Position numbers and translations under genes: made by a program
The notes under the pieces: generated by a model
The model's database searches: none
The model's input: only the letters and a program-made list of their open reading frames with translations
Told to the model about the DNA's origin: nothing
Source: Thauera sp. JM12B12
Lineage (GTDB): Bacteria; Pseudomonadota; Gammaproteobacteria; Burkholderiales; Rhodocyclaceae
Length of the DNA: 64,000 bases
Assembly: GCF_039614725.1 (NCBI RefSeq)
Contig: NZ_CP154859.1
Span: 3,720,001 to 3,784,000, forward strand
Direction of reading: 5' to 3'
Part shown: piece by piece, positions 1 to 7,430 of the stretch
Layout of the letters: each line of letters opens with the position of its first letter
How positions within the stretch are numbered: position 1 is the stretch's first letter

Positions 1-1
1 C

Positions 2-136
2 GGCGCCGCACGCGTGGCCGACGGCCTGGGCATGCTGGTCGAGCAGGCCGCGGAAAGCTTCGCCCTGTGGCGGGGCCTGCGCCCCGACAGCGCCCCGGTG
101 CTGGCCGAGCTGCGCCGGCTGATCGCGGCGGGCTGA
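2..136 (+). CDS. aroE: Shikimate dehydrogenase, C-terminal end (partial)
   Basis: The window opens inside this gene and 44 residues remain before the TGA. They read [17 protein letters not shown] and continue to a W-R-G-L-R-P motif, which is the typical C-terminal helix of AroE. The family reduces 3-dehydroshikimate to shikimate with NADPH in chorismate synthesis. The gene lies 22 bp upstream of mtgA on the same strand, a common pairing in betaproteobacteria. The catalytic and NADPH-binding parts lie outside the window, so the assignment rests on the C-terminal signature and context. Confidence 0.8.
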   Translation, partial: GAARVADGLGMLVEQAAESFALWRGLRPDSAPVLAELRRLIAAG

Positions 137-158
137 GCTGCATCCGGGGAGGCGCAGG

Positions 159-851
159 ATGCGACGCGCACTCGGCTGGCTCGGCCGCGGTCTCGCCGTC
201 GTCGTCCTCCTGCTGCTGTTCTGGCAGGCGGTCCTGCTCACCCAGGTGGTGTGGTGGAGCCGCTTCGATCCGGGCAGCACCAGCTTCATGCGCATGCGCC
301 TCGCGGATCTGCGCGAGGCCGACCCCAAGGCCACGCTGCGCCATCAATGGGTGCCCTACGAGCGTATCTCGGTCCACCTCAAGCGCGCCGTGGTCGCCGC
401 CGAGGACGACCGCTTCCTCGACCACGCCGGCTTCGACTGGGAAGGCATCCAGCGTGCACTCGAGCGCAACGCCGAGCGCGGCCGGCTCGCCGCCGGCGGA
501 TCGACGATCAGCCAGCAGCTGGCGAAGAACCTCTTCCTGTCGCCCTCGCGCAGCTGGCTGCGCAAGGGCCAGGAGGCGGTGATCACGCTGATGATCGAGA
601 CCACCTGGAGCAAGCGCCGCATCCTCGAGGTGTATCTGAACGTGGCCGAATGGGGCAACGGCGTGTTCGGCGCCGAGGCCGCGGCACGCCACTACTACGG
701 CCGCCCGGCGGCCAGCCTGGGCCCGGGCGAGGCCGCGCGGCTCGCGGTGATGCTGCCCAATCCGCGCTACTACGAGCGCAACTACGGCCCCCGCCTCGCC
801 GCCCATGCCGCGCGCGTGCAGCGCCGCATGATCCACTCGCAGGTGCCTTGA
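159..851 (+). CDS. mtgA: Monofunctional biosynthetic peptidoglycan transglycosylase
   Basis: This 230-residue protein polymerises lipid II into glycan strands at the outer face of the inner membrane. Residues 11-31 form one N-terminal membrane anchor. The family 51 glycosyltransferase domain follows, with the catalytic glutamate in A-E-D-D-R-F (Glu82), the G-G-S-T-I-S-Q-Q-L-A-K-N-L motif, and R-I-L-E-V-Y-L-N-V-A-E-W-G near residues 155-170. No transpeptidase domain follows, which separates it from bifunctional class A penicillin-binding proteins. The length is normal for MtgA. The start follows a GGAGGCGCAGG ribosome-binding stretch. It is probably co-transcribed with aroE. Confidence 0.96.
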   Translation: MRRALGWLGRGLAVVVLLLLFWQAVLLTQVVWWSRFDPGSTSFMRMRLADLREADPKATLRHQWVPYERISVHLKRAVVAAEDDRFLDHAGFDWEGIQRALERNAERGRLAAGGSTISQQLAKNLFLSPSRSWLRKGQEAVITLMIETTWSKRRILEVYLNVAEWGNGVFGAEAAARHYYGRPAASLGPGEAARLAVMLPNPRYYERNYGPRLAAHAARVQRRMIHSQVP

Positions 852-913
852 GCGGCAAGGGGAATATTTTGCACTGCAACGGAATCGGGGTCGCGGCGCC
901 CTCCCCGAGCCCG

Positions 914-919
914 TAGAAT
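914..919 (+). promoter_or_regulatory. Candidate -10 hexamer upstream of mgtE
   Basis: The sequence TAGAAT, in the context CGTAGAATTCC, lies about 30 bp before the mgtE start. A similar CTAGAATCC or GTAGAATCC occurs before thiD, the kinase at 54055, and cbiB. No good -35 hexamer is visible 16-18 bp upstream, so this is only a candidate. Confidence 0.3.
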
Positions 920-949
920 TCCGGCTTTGCGCCCGCCCCCGTTCGCGTG

Positions 950-2392
950 ATGACCGAGCACGAAGAACACCACCCCGACGACGTCCAGCACCACCTGAAA
1001 GAGGTGCAGGAACTGCTCGCCCGCCAGAAGGTGGTGGAGGACCTCGTCCATCGCCAGGACATGCCGCGCCACGAGCTCGTCGAATCCCTGGTGCACAAGC
1101 AGCACGAAGCCGGGCTGCGCACCAAGCTCGACGCCCTGCACCCGGCCGACATCGCCTACATCCTCGAGGCGCTGCCGCTCGACGAACGCCTCTACGTCTG
1201 GGACCTGGTCAAGGCCGAGCGCGACGGCGAGATCCTGCTCGAAGTCTCGGATGCGGTGCGCGAGTCGCTGATCGAGACGATGGCGCCGGAAGAGCTGAAG
1301 GCGGCCGCCGAATCGCTCGACGCCGACGAGCTCGCCGACCTCGCTCCCGACCTGCCGCCCGAGGTCATCGAGGACGTCTTCCAGTCGCTCGACACCGAAG
1401 GCCGCGAGCAGCTGCGCGCGGCGATGTCCTACCCCGAGGACTCGGTGGGCGCGCTGATGGACTTCGACATGGTGACGGTGCGCGACGACGTCACCCTCGA
1501 GGTCGTATTGCGCTACCTGCGCCGCTTCGACGAGCTGCCCGACCATACCGACAAGCTCTTCGTGGTCGACCGCGAGGACCACCTCGAGGGCATCCTGACC
1601 CTCGAGTCGCTGCTCATCAACGATCCGGAGAAGACCGTGGCCGAGGTCATGCGCTCGGAGACGGTGATCAGCTTCACGCCCGAGGATGCGGCCGATGAGG
1701 CCGCGCAGGCCTTCGAGCGCTACGACCTGGTGTCGGCGCCGGTGATCGATTCCGAGCGGCGGGTGATCGGCCGCATCACGGTAGCGGACGTGGTGGACTT
1801 CATCCGCGAGGAGTCCGAGGCCGAGATCCTGTCCCAGGCCGGTCTGCGCGAGGAGGAGGACATCTTCGCGTCAGTGTGGAGTTCGGTGAAGAACCGCTGG
1901 GCCTGGCTGGCGATCAACCTGGTGACGGCCTTCGTGGCCTCGCGGGTGATCGGCCTGTTCGAGGATTCGATCGAGAAGCTGGTGGCGCTGGCGGCGCTGA
2001 TGCCGATCGTGGCCGGCATCGGCGGCAACTCGGGCAACCAGACGGTGACGATGATCGTGCGTGCGATCGCGATGGGCCAGGTGGAGCAGTCGGCGATGAC
2101 GCGCCTGCTGAAGAAGGAGCTGGGCGTGGCGCTGATCAACGGCCTGGTGTGGGGCGGCCTGCTCGGGGTGCTGGCGTGGTGGCTGTACGGCAGCATCGAT
2201 CTCGGGCTGGTGATGACGAGCGCGATGACGCTGAACCTGTTGCTGGCGGCCTGCGCCGGCGTGCTGATCCCGATGCTGCGCCAGCGCCTGGGCGCCGACC
2301 CGGCGCTCGGCGGCTCGGTGATGATCACCGCGCTCACCGACTCGGGCGGGTTCTTCATTTTCCTGGGGCTGGCGACGCTGTTCCTGCTGTGA
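950..2392 (+). CDS. mgtE: Magnesium transporter MgtE
   Basis: This is a magnesium channel or transporter of the MgtE family. An acidic N-terminal cytoplasmic domain (about residues 1-130) is followed by two CBS domains (about 140-260) that sense intracellular magnesium. Five membrane segments form the C-terminal pore domain, with the conserved G-G-N-S-G-N-Q-T sequence near residue 360. At 480 residues the length is typical. A GTG at 947 directly precedes the ATG and could also serve as start; neither has a clear ribosome-binding site. The gene is convergent with hemL across a repeat-bearing intergenic region. Confidence 0.95.
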   Translation: MTEHEEHHPDDVQHHLKEVQELLARQKVVEDLVHRQDMPRHELVESLVHKQHEAGLRTKLDALHPADIAYILEALPLDERLYVWDLVKAERDGEILLEVSDAVRESLIETMAPEELKAAAESLDADELADLAPDLPPEVIEDVFQSLDTEGREQLRAAMSYPEDSVGALMDFDMVTVRDDVTLEVVLRYLRRFDELPDHTDKLFVVDREDHLEGILTLESLLINDPEKTVAEVMRSETVISFTPEDAADEAAQAFERYDLVSAPVIDSERRVIGRITVADVVDFIREESEAEILSQAGLREEEDIFASVWSSVKNRWAWLAINLVTAFVASRVIGLFEDSIEKLVALAALMPIVAGIGGNSGNQTVTMIVRAIAMGQVEQSAMTRLLKKELGVALINGLVWGGLLGVLAWWLYGSIDLGLVMTSAMTLNLLLAACAGVLIPMLRQRLGADPALGGSVMITALTDSGGFFIFLGLATLFLL

Positions 2393-2520
2393 GGGTGGGG
2401 CATTCGTAAGCGGGACGCACCTCGGGCGGCTTGGCCTGGCGAGGGATACTTGGGGGCTCCGTTACGCGGCTGGAGCGGCTCGAGCGTCTCCGCTCGACGG
2501 CTCGCTGCGAGGACGCGCAC

Positions 2521-2588
2521 GGGGTGTTCCTTCCGGGGCTGCGGAACTCGCTTCGCTCGGACAGTCCTCGCCCCTTCAGGAACACCCC
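2521..2588 (+). repeat. MITE/REP-like element, copy 1
   Basis: This 68-bp element has perfect 11-bp terminal inverted repeats: GGGGTGTTCCT at 2521-2531 pairs with AGGAACACCCC at 2578-2588. Its reverse complement matches copy 2 (2694-2768) almost base for base, apart from a 7-bp insertion in copy 2 and a few substitutions. An inner GGGGC/GCCCC pairing and a GGACTGTCC palindrome suggest a multi-armed fold. It encodes no protein and lies downstream of both flanking genes. Confidence 0.75.
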
Positions 2589-2693
2589 GCACGCATCCGA
2601 GAGACGCCGGTTCAGCTCGACGAAAAATCAACACCTGCAGGTGGCGACGGTTTTGGTGCCTCCGAACAGTAACCACGGTAGCCGGGGATGTGT

Positions 2694-2768
2694 GGGGTAT
2701 TCGTGAAGGGGCGAGGACTGTCCGAGCGAGGAATCGAGCGAGTTCCGCAGCCCCGGAAGGAATACCCC
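2694..2768 (-). repeat. MITE/REP-like element, copy 2 (inverted)
   Basis: This 75-bp copy lies in the opposite orientation to copy 1. Its ends, GGGGTATTC and GAATACCCC, pair perfectly over 9 bp. Compared with copy 1, one terminal base pair has changed from G-C to A-T on both sides, so pairing is kept. It has 7 extra bases near its centre. The two copies together could form one long stem across a 105-bp spacer. Confidence 0.75.
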
Positions 2769-2834
2769 GCGCGTCCCCGGCGGGTAAAGGCTCGAAACCT
2801 CCGAGCTCAACACCTGTGTGCAAGCGTTCGACAA

Positions 2835-2864
2835 GGCCCGGGGTTGCGCGACACCCTCCGGGCC
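2835..2864 (-). terminator. GC-rich hairpin downstream of hemL
   Basis: GGCCCGGGGT at 2835-2844 pairs with ACCC at 2853-2856 and CGGGCC at 2859-2864 around an 8-base loop, just past the hemL stop codon. Only a short T-rich stretch (TTGT) follows in the hemL direction, so it may slow or stop transcription without being a textbook intrinsic terminator. Confidence 0.45.
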
Positions 2865-2874
2865 CCGACAGCCC

Positions 2875-4158
2875 TCAACCCAGCCTCGAAAACACCTCGC
2901 GCGCCGCCGCCACCGTCGCGTCGATCTCCGCCTCGCCGTGTGCCGCCGACACGAAGCCGGCCTCGAAAGCCGACGGCGCGAAGTAGTGGCCGGCCTCCAG
3001 CATGGCGTGGAAGAAGCGGTTGAAGCGCTCCTTGTCCGAAGCCATCACGTCGGCAAAGGAAGCCGGCACCTTGTCAGCGAAATAGACGCCGAACATGCCG
3101 CCCACCGAATCCGCGCTGAAGGTCACGCCGGTATCGCGCGCGGCGGCCGCCAGGCCGGAGACCAGGCGTTGCGTGCTCGCGGCCAGGCGCTCGTAGAAAC
3201 CCGCCTCGCGCGTCAGCTTCAGCGACACCATGCCCGCGGCCACCGCCACCGGGCTGCCCGACAGCGTGCCGGCCTGATACACGCTACCGAGCGGCGCGAT
3301 CTTCTCCATGATGTCACGGCGGCCGCCGAAGGCGCCCACCGGCATACCGCCGCCGATCACCTTGCCGAGCGTGGTCAGGTCGGGCGTGATGTCGTACAGG
3401 CCCTGCACCCCCTGCGGGCCCACACGGAAGCCGGTCATCACCTCGTCGAAGATCAGCACCGCGCCGTATTCGGTGCAGATGCGGCGCAGCCCCTCGAGGA
3501 AGCCGGGCTGCGGCTTGATCAGGTTCATGTTGCCCGCCACCGGCTCGACGATGATCGCGGCGATCTCGTCGCCGCGTGCCTTGAACACGTCCTCGACCTG
3601 CTGCAGGTCGTTGTAGTCGAGCACGATGGTGTGCTTGGCGAAATCCGCCGGCACGCCGCCCGAGGACGGATTGCCGAAGGTCAGCAGGCCGGAGCCGGCC
3701 TTCACCAGCAGGCTGTCGGCGTGGCCGTGATAGCAGCCCTCGAACTTCACGATCGCGTCGCGGCCGGTGAAGCCGCGGGCGAGGCGGATCGCGCTCATCG
3801 TGGCCTCGGTGCCGGAGCTCACCAGGCGCACCATCTCCACCGAAGGCAACATCGCGCAGATCAGCTCGGCCATCTCGACCTCGCTCTCGGTGGGCGCGCC
3901 GAAGGACAGGCCCTTCAAGGCCGCCTCGCGCACCGCCTCGACGATCGCCGGGTGGGCGTGGCCGGCGATCGCCGGCCCCCAGGAGCCCACGTAGTCGATG
4001 TAGTCCTTGCCATCGGCATCCCACACCCGGGCGCCCTCGGCGCGCGCGAGGAAGCGCGGCGTCCCCCCCACCGAGCGGAAGGCGCGCACCGGCGAATTGA
4101 CGCCGCCCGGGATGGTCTGCTGGGCGCGCTGAAAGAGGCTTGCGTTACGGCTGGTCAT
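2875..4158 (-). CDS. hemL: Glutamate-1-semialdehyde 2,1-aminomutase
   Basis: This PLP enzyme converts glutamate-1-semialdehyde to 5-aminolevulinate in the C5 route to haem, sirohaem and cobalamin. The chosen ATG at 4158 gives 427 residues starting M-T-S-R-N-A, the normal family length, and an AGGAA stretch precedes it. The reading frame extends further upstream without family similarity. The glycine-rich S-S-G-T-E-A-T PLP-phosphate site is at about residues 114-120. The catalytic lysine is Lys266 in [11 protein letters not shown]. It lies 82 bp downstream of thiE on the same strand. It supplies tetrapyrrole precursor that the cobalamin genes at the far end of the window would also draw on. 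Confidence 0.97.
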   Translation of the reverse strand: MTSRNASLFQRAQQTIPGGVNSPVRAFRSVGGTPRFLARAEGARVWDADGKDYIDYVGSWGPAIAGHAHPAIVEAVREAALKGLSFGAPTESEVEMAELICAMLPSVEMVRLVSSGTEATMSAIRLARGFTGRDAIVKFEGCYHGHADSLLVKAGSGLLTFGNPSSGGVPADFAKHTIVLDYNDLQQVEDVFKARGDEIAAIIVEPVAGNMNLIKPQPGFLEGLRRICTEYGAVLIFDEVMTGFRVGPQGVQGLYDITPDLTTLGKVIGGGMPVGAFGGRRDIMEKIAPLGSVYQAGTLSGSPVAVAAGMVSLKLTREAGFYERLAASTQRLVSGLAAAARDTGVTFSADSVGGMFGVYFADKVPASFADVMASDKERFNRFFHAMLEAGHYFAPSAFEAGFVSAAHGEAEIDATVAAAREVFSRLG

Positions 4159-4240
4159 GGCGTGTCGTTCCTGTGCTGCATGCGAAAGGCGGCATTGTCG
4201 CGCCGAGCGGCGGGGCGGGTCCACCGCACAGGTCAAGAAC

Positions 4241-4882
4241 TCAGAAAAGTGCGTGATAGGCCGCAACGCGCGCGGCGGGGTCGTCCGCGGCGAACACGTT
4301 GCTCACCACCGCGAGCAGGTCGGCGCCGGCGGCGCGCACCTGCGGCGCGTTGGCGAGCGTGATGCCGCCGATCGCCGCCACCGGCAGGCCGAGCTCGCGC
4401 TTGGCACGCGTGATCATCGCGAACGGCGCCGGCGGCGCATTCGGCTTGGTCACCGAGGGGAACATCGCACCGAACGCGATGTAGTCGGCGCCGACCGCGG
4501 CGCCCTCGGTGGCGCGCGACCAGTCGGCATAGCAGGTGAGGCCGAGGATGCGCTGCGCGCCGAGCGCCGCGCGCGCGGCGGCGGGCGCACCGTCGTCACG
4601 ACCCAGATGGGCGCCGTCGGCGTCGATCTCGAGGGCGAGCGCAAGATCGTCATTGACGATGAAGGGCACGCCGGCCGCCCGGCACAGCGCCTGCAGGGCG
4701 ACCGCCTGCAGGCGGCGCAGCGCAGCGTCGGCAGTCTTGTTGCGGTATTGCAGCAGCGCCGGCCGCCCGGCCAGCACCCGCTCGGCACACGCGATCAGGC
4801 GGGCGGTATCGGGCTCGTCCGGGGTGACCGCATAGAGGCCGCGCAAGCCGGGCGCGCTCGGATCGGAGGGGGTTTCAGACAT
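4241..4882 (-). CDS. thiE: Thiamine-phosphate synthase
   Basis: ThiE joins hydroxymethylpyrimidine diphosphate to the thiazole phosphate to give thiamine monophosphate. The 213-residue protein is a TIM barrel with the pyrimidine-binding Q-Y-R-N-K-T near residues 45-50, the N-D-D loop, the H-L-G-R-D-D stretch, and a C-terminal A-I-G-G-I-T phosphate site followed by V-V-S-N-V-F. The start at 4882 (M-S-E-T-P) lies inside the last codons of thiD with an 8-bp overlap, so the two are almost certainly translationally coupled. Length is normal. Confidence 0.94.
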   Translation of the reverse strand: MSETPSDPSAPGLRGLYAVTPDEPDTARLIACAERVLAGRPALLQYRNKTADAALRRLQAVALQALCRAAGVPFIVNDDLALALEIDADGAHLGRDDGAPAAARAALGAQRILGLTCYADWSRATEGAAVGADYIAFGAMFPSVTKPNAPPAPFAMITRAKRELGLPVAAIGGITLANAPQVRAAGADLLAVVSNVFAADDPAARVAAYHALF

Positions 4883-5744
4883 CGTCGTCGTCCTTGCCAC
4901 GCGCCCAGAAGAAACGATCCGGCAATGCCCGCCCCATGCCGGCCCGGTAGGCGTGACGCAGCGCCTGCTGGGTGAATTCCTGGGCCTCGCGCACCGCTTC
5001 GGGGAGCGCCATGCCGTGCGCCATCGCCGCGACCGCAGCGGCGGCAAGCGTGGCGCCTGCGCCGAGGTGGCGCCCGGCCAGACGCGGCCACGCATCCGTG
5101 CGTACCACGCCCTCGTGGCCGAACAGGGTGTTGACGACCTGCGGGCCGTGCTCGCTGCCGCCGGTGAGCAGGATGAACTCGGTGCCACCTCCGAGCAGGC
5201 GGGCGAGCGCCTCGTCGACGCCCGGGTCATCGATCGCGTCCTCGTCATCGGCAGGGTCCTCGCCGCCGCCCCCGTCGGCCACGCCGGCGAGTCGGCACAG
5301 CTCGTGGCGATCGACCACCAGCAGCGTGGTCTGCGGCAGGATCAGGTCGGCAAGCGCCGGCGCCACCTCCTCGCCGGCCTCGCCGAGCAGGACCGCCGCA
5401 TACAGCGCCGGCTCCACCACCAGCGGCACCTCCGGATAATCGGACAGGATCTCGGCGATCAGCGCGGCGTTCTCGACGCTGCCGCAGAAGCCGAGCTTGA
5501 ACGCCGCCACCGGCACGTCCTCGAGCACCGCCCGCGCCTGCAGGGCGAGCAGCTCGGGCTCGACCGGCCACACCTCGTCGATGCCGCGCGTGTCGCGCAC
5601 GAGGGCGGCGGTCTGCACCGGCAGCGGGTGGCAGCCCATGCTGGCGAGCGTCAGCACGTCGGCCGCGAGGCCGCCGCCTGCGGTCGCGTCGCCCGCCGAC
5701 AGGCACATCACACAGGGCGGAGTTTCGGGAATCGCGATCGGCAT
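4875..5744 (-). CDS. thiD: Hydroxymethylpyrimidine (phosphate) kinase
   Basis: This ribokinase-fold enzyme phosphorylates hydroxymethylpyrimidine and its phosphate to supply ThiE. The N-terminal motif reads [14 protein letters not shown], a variant of the usual S-D-P-S-G-G-A-G-I-Q-A-D. The region K-L-G-F-C-G-S and the family substrate loops follow. A low-complexity insert rich in Gly and Asp occurs near residues 165-185. The 5744 ATG is chosen because it places the motif near the N-terminus; an ATG at 5771 would add nine residues and cannot be excluded, as neither has a clear ribosome-binding site. It overlaps thiE by 8 bp. Confidence 0.85.
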   Translation of the reverse strand: MPIAIPETPPCVMCLSAGDATAGGGLAADVLTLASMGCHPLPVQTAALVRDTRGIDEVWPVEPELLALQARAVLEDVPVAAFKLGFCGSVENAALIAEILSDYPEVPLVVEPALYAAVLLGEAGEEVAPALADLILPQTTLLVVDRHELCRLAGVADGGGGEDPADDEDAIDDPGVDEALARLLGGGTEFILLTGGSEHGPQVVNTLFGHEGVVRTDAWPRLAGRHLGAGATLAAAAVAAMAHGMALPEAVREAQEFTQQALRHAYRAGMGRALPDRFFWARGKDDDDV

Positions 5745-5798
5745 GAGCGAGAAATGCACCACGAAAGGCATCCGGAGGGATGCGTTAAGATGTCCCGG

Positions 5799-5804
5799 AT
5801 TCTA
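5799..5804 (-). promoter_or_regulatory. Candidate -10 hexamer for thiD-thiE
   Basis: On the minus strand GGTAGAATCC contains TAGAAT about 28 bp upstream of the longer thiD start. It matches the hexamer seen before mgtE (914-919) and the kinase gene at 54055. No convincing -35 element is visible. Confidence 0.3.
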
Positions 5805-5831
5805 CCGCCAACCCTCAAGCACGACCGACCC

Positions 5832-6011
5832 ATGGCCGATATCCCCTACAAGACCTACATGTGCCTGATCTGCGGATTCATCTATGACGAGGCCGCTGGC
5901 CTGCCCGAGGAGGGCATCGCCCCCGGGACGCGCTGGGAAGACGTGCCGCCGAACTGGACCTGTCCGGAGTGCCACGCACGCAAGGAAGACTTCGAGATGG
6001 TCGAGATCTGA
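5832..6011 (+). CDS. Rubredoxin
   Basis: This 59-residue protein carries one iron in a Cys4 site and passes single electrons in the cytoplasm. The ligands are Cys11 and Cys14 in C-L-I-C-G and Cys44 and Cys47 in C-P-E-C-H, with the usual Y-D-E-A-A-G and aromatic residues between them. It is diverged from thiD across an 87-bp gap and begins the run of genes that continues into pilG 58 bp later. A rubredoxin in front of pilG is a frequent arrangement in betaproteobacteria, but I know of no shown link to twitching. Its electron partner is not evident here. Confidence 0.95.
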   Translation: MADIPYKTYMCLICGFIYDEAAGLPEEGIAPGTRWEDVPPNWTCPECHARKEDFEMVEI

Positions 6012-6069
6012 GCCGCCCCCGGCCGGCTCCGCGACCCCCTCTTCATCGACAACGCATCGGGAACACAGC

Positions 6070-6474
6070 ATGGACATTGCCGGGCTGAAGGTGATGGTCA
6101 TCGACGACAGCAACACGATCCGCCGCAGCGCGGAGATCTTCCTGTCCCAGGCGGGCTGCCAGGTGCTGCTCGCTGAGGACGGCTTCGACGCGCTCGCGAA
6201 GATCACCGACCACCACCCCGACGTGATCTTCGTCGACATCATGATGCCGCGCCTGGACGGCTACCAGACCTGCGCACTCATCAAGAAGAATCCGCGTCTG
6301 TCGTCCACGCCGGTGATCATGCTGTCGTCGCGCGACGGGCTGTTCGACCGCGCGCGCGGGCGCATGGTCGGCTCCGACGAATACCTCACCAAACCCTTCA
6401 CCAAGGACAGCCTGCTCAAGGCGGTGGCCACCCACGCCGCCGCGCGTCCGGCCCCGCCGGCGACCGAGCACTGA
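6070..6474 (+). CDS. pilG: Twitching motility response regulator PilG (CheY-like)
   Basis: This single-domain receiver of 134 residues belongs to the Pil-Chp system, where phospho-transfer from ChpA controls pilus extension. The acidic pair is in V-I-D-D-S, the phosphorylated aspartate is Asp56 in F-V-D-I-M-M-P, and the conserved lysine is in Y-L-T-K-P-F. A short Ala/Pro-rich tail follows. It is the first of five tightly spaced genes in the order pilG-pilH-pilI-pilJ-chpA. This order, more than the receiver itself, fixes the name. Confidence 0.93.
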   Translation: MDIAGLKVMVIDDSNTIRRSAEIFLSQAGCQVLLAEDGFDALAKITDHHPDVIFVDIMMPRLDGYQTCALIKKNPRLSSTPVIMLSSRDGLFDRARGRMVGSDEYLTKPFTKDSLLKAVATHAAARPAPPATEH

Positions 6475-6493
6475 TCCCGGCAGGACCCAAGAC

Positions 6494-6859
6494 ATGCCGA
6501 TCCGCAAGATCCTCGTGGTGGATGACTCGCCCACCGAACGCCTCGCCCTCGACGAGGTGCTGACCCGCCATGGTTACAAGGTGATCACCGCCGAGAGCGG
6601 CGAGCAGGCCGTCGTACGCAGCCAGGCCGAGAAACCCGACCTCATCCTCATGGACGTGGTGATGCCGGGCATGAACGGCTACCAGGCCACGCGCACGATC
6701 TCGCGCAACGACGCCACCCGCAACATCCCGATCATCATGTGCACCAGCAAGGGCCAGGAAACCGACAAGATCTGGGGCATGCGCCAGGGCGCGCTCGCCT
6801 ACCTGGTCAAGCCGGTCGACCACGACGAACTGCTTGCCCGCATCCGGGCCATGGGCTGA
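6494..6859 (+). CDS. pilH: Twitching motility response regulator PilH (CheY-like)
   Basis: This 121-residue single receiver is the second output regulator of the Pil-Chp pathway; in Pseudomonas PilH opposes PilG and favours retraction or acts as a phosphate sink. It shows V-V-D-D-S near residue 10, phospho-accepting Asp54 in I-L-M-D-V-V-M-P, and the lysine in Y-L-V-K-P-V. It starts 19 bp after pilG. Identification as PilH follows from order and from the P-I-R-K-I-L-V-V-D-D-S-P-T-E N-terminus. Confidence 0.93.
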   Translation: MPIRKILVVDDSPTERLALDEVLTRHGYKVITAESGEQAVVRSQAEKPDLILMDVVMPGMNGYQATRTISRNDATRNIPIIMCTSKGQETDKIWGMRQGALAYLVKPVDHDELLARIRAMG

Positions 6860-6865
6860 CCCGGC

Positions 6866-7372
6866 ATGGCCCGCAGCAGTCTGCGCGAATTCCAGGAGCG
6901 GCTCGCCCGCCGCCTCGCCGAGGCGAAGACGGCGGAGCGCCGCGGCCTGCTCGGCTTCCAGTGCGGCGGCGAGAACTGGCTGATCGCGCTCCCCGAGGCC
7001 GGCGAGATCCTGCCGCCGCCGGCGCTGTCCGCGGTACCGCTGACGCAGCCCTGGTACCGCGGCCTCGCCAACGTGCGCGGCACGCTCTACGGCGTGATCG
7101 ACTTCGCCCGCTTCAACGGCCAGCCGCCTACGGTTGCCGCCGGGCGTGCCCGCCTGCTGCTGATCGGCGCGCGCCACGGCGTCCACTGTGCGCTGCTGGT
7201 CTCGGCCTCCACCGGACTGCGCAGCGAGGACGACTTCGAGGCCGATCCCGTCGGCGACGAGCGTCCCTGGGTCGCTGCGCGCGTACGCGACCTGCAGGGC
7301 CGACCCTGGCTGCGGATCGACAGCGCGCGCCTGCTCGCCCACCCGGCTTTCCTCGACGCGGGCCGCGAATGA
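6866..7372 (+). CDS. pilI: Chemotaxis coupling protein PilI (CheW-like)
   Basis: This 168-residue CheW-domain protein links the receptor PilJ to the kinase ChpA at the cell pole. An N-terminal helix rich in Arg and Glu is followed by the CheW fold, with [11 protein letters not shown] and L-Y-G-V-I-D-F as the recognisable family segment near residues 58-80. It starts 6 bp after pilH, so coupled translation is likely. Confidence 0.92.
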   Translation: MARSSLREFQERLARRLAEAKTAERRGLLGFQCGGENWLIALPEAGEILPPPALSAVPLTQPWYRGLANVRGTLYGVIDFARFNGQPPTVAAGRARLLLIGARHGVHCALLVSASTGLRSEDDFEADPVGDERPWVAARVRDLQGRPWLRIDSARLLAHPAFLDAGRE

Positions 7373-7430
7373 GCGCACCGCCACGGCACTCGCCCCCTCC
7401 TCCGAACCGAGCACCAACCGAGCACGCACC

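Larger units (their letters stand above)
2393..2874. other. Intergenic region with repeats between convergent mgtE and hemL
   Basis: This 482-bp stretch is the only gene-free region longer than 300 bp. It contains two inverted copies of a MITE/REP-like element (2521-2588 and 2694-2768), a 105-bp spacer between them, and a GC-rich hairpin close to the end of hemL (2835-2864). The short reading frames in it are translations of the repeats and have no ribosome-binding sites. I see no RNA gene here. Confidence 0.7.

Noticed and set aside
2355..2834. Several short frames with GRGLSER-like translations in the mgtE-hemL gap
   Set aside because: They are translations of the two inverted repeats, lack ribosome-binding sites and stop at the repeat borders. 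They are better explained as non-coding elements.
5772..5831. Possible TPP riboswitch before thiD-thiE
   Set aside because: The gap between thiD and the rubredoxin gene is too short, and the conserved CTGAGA and related elements are absent.
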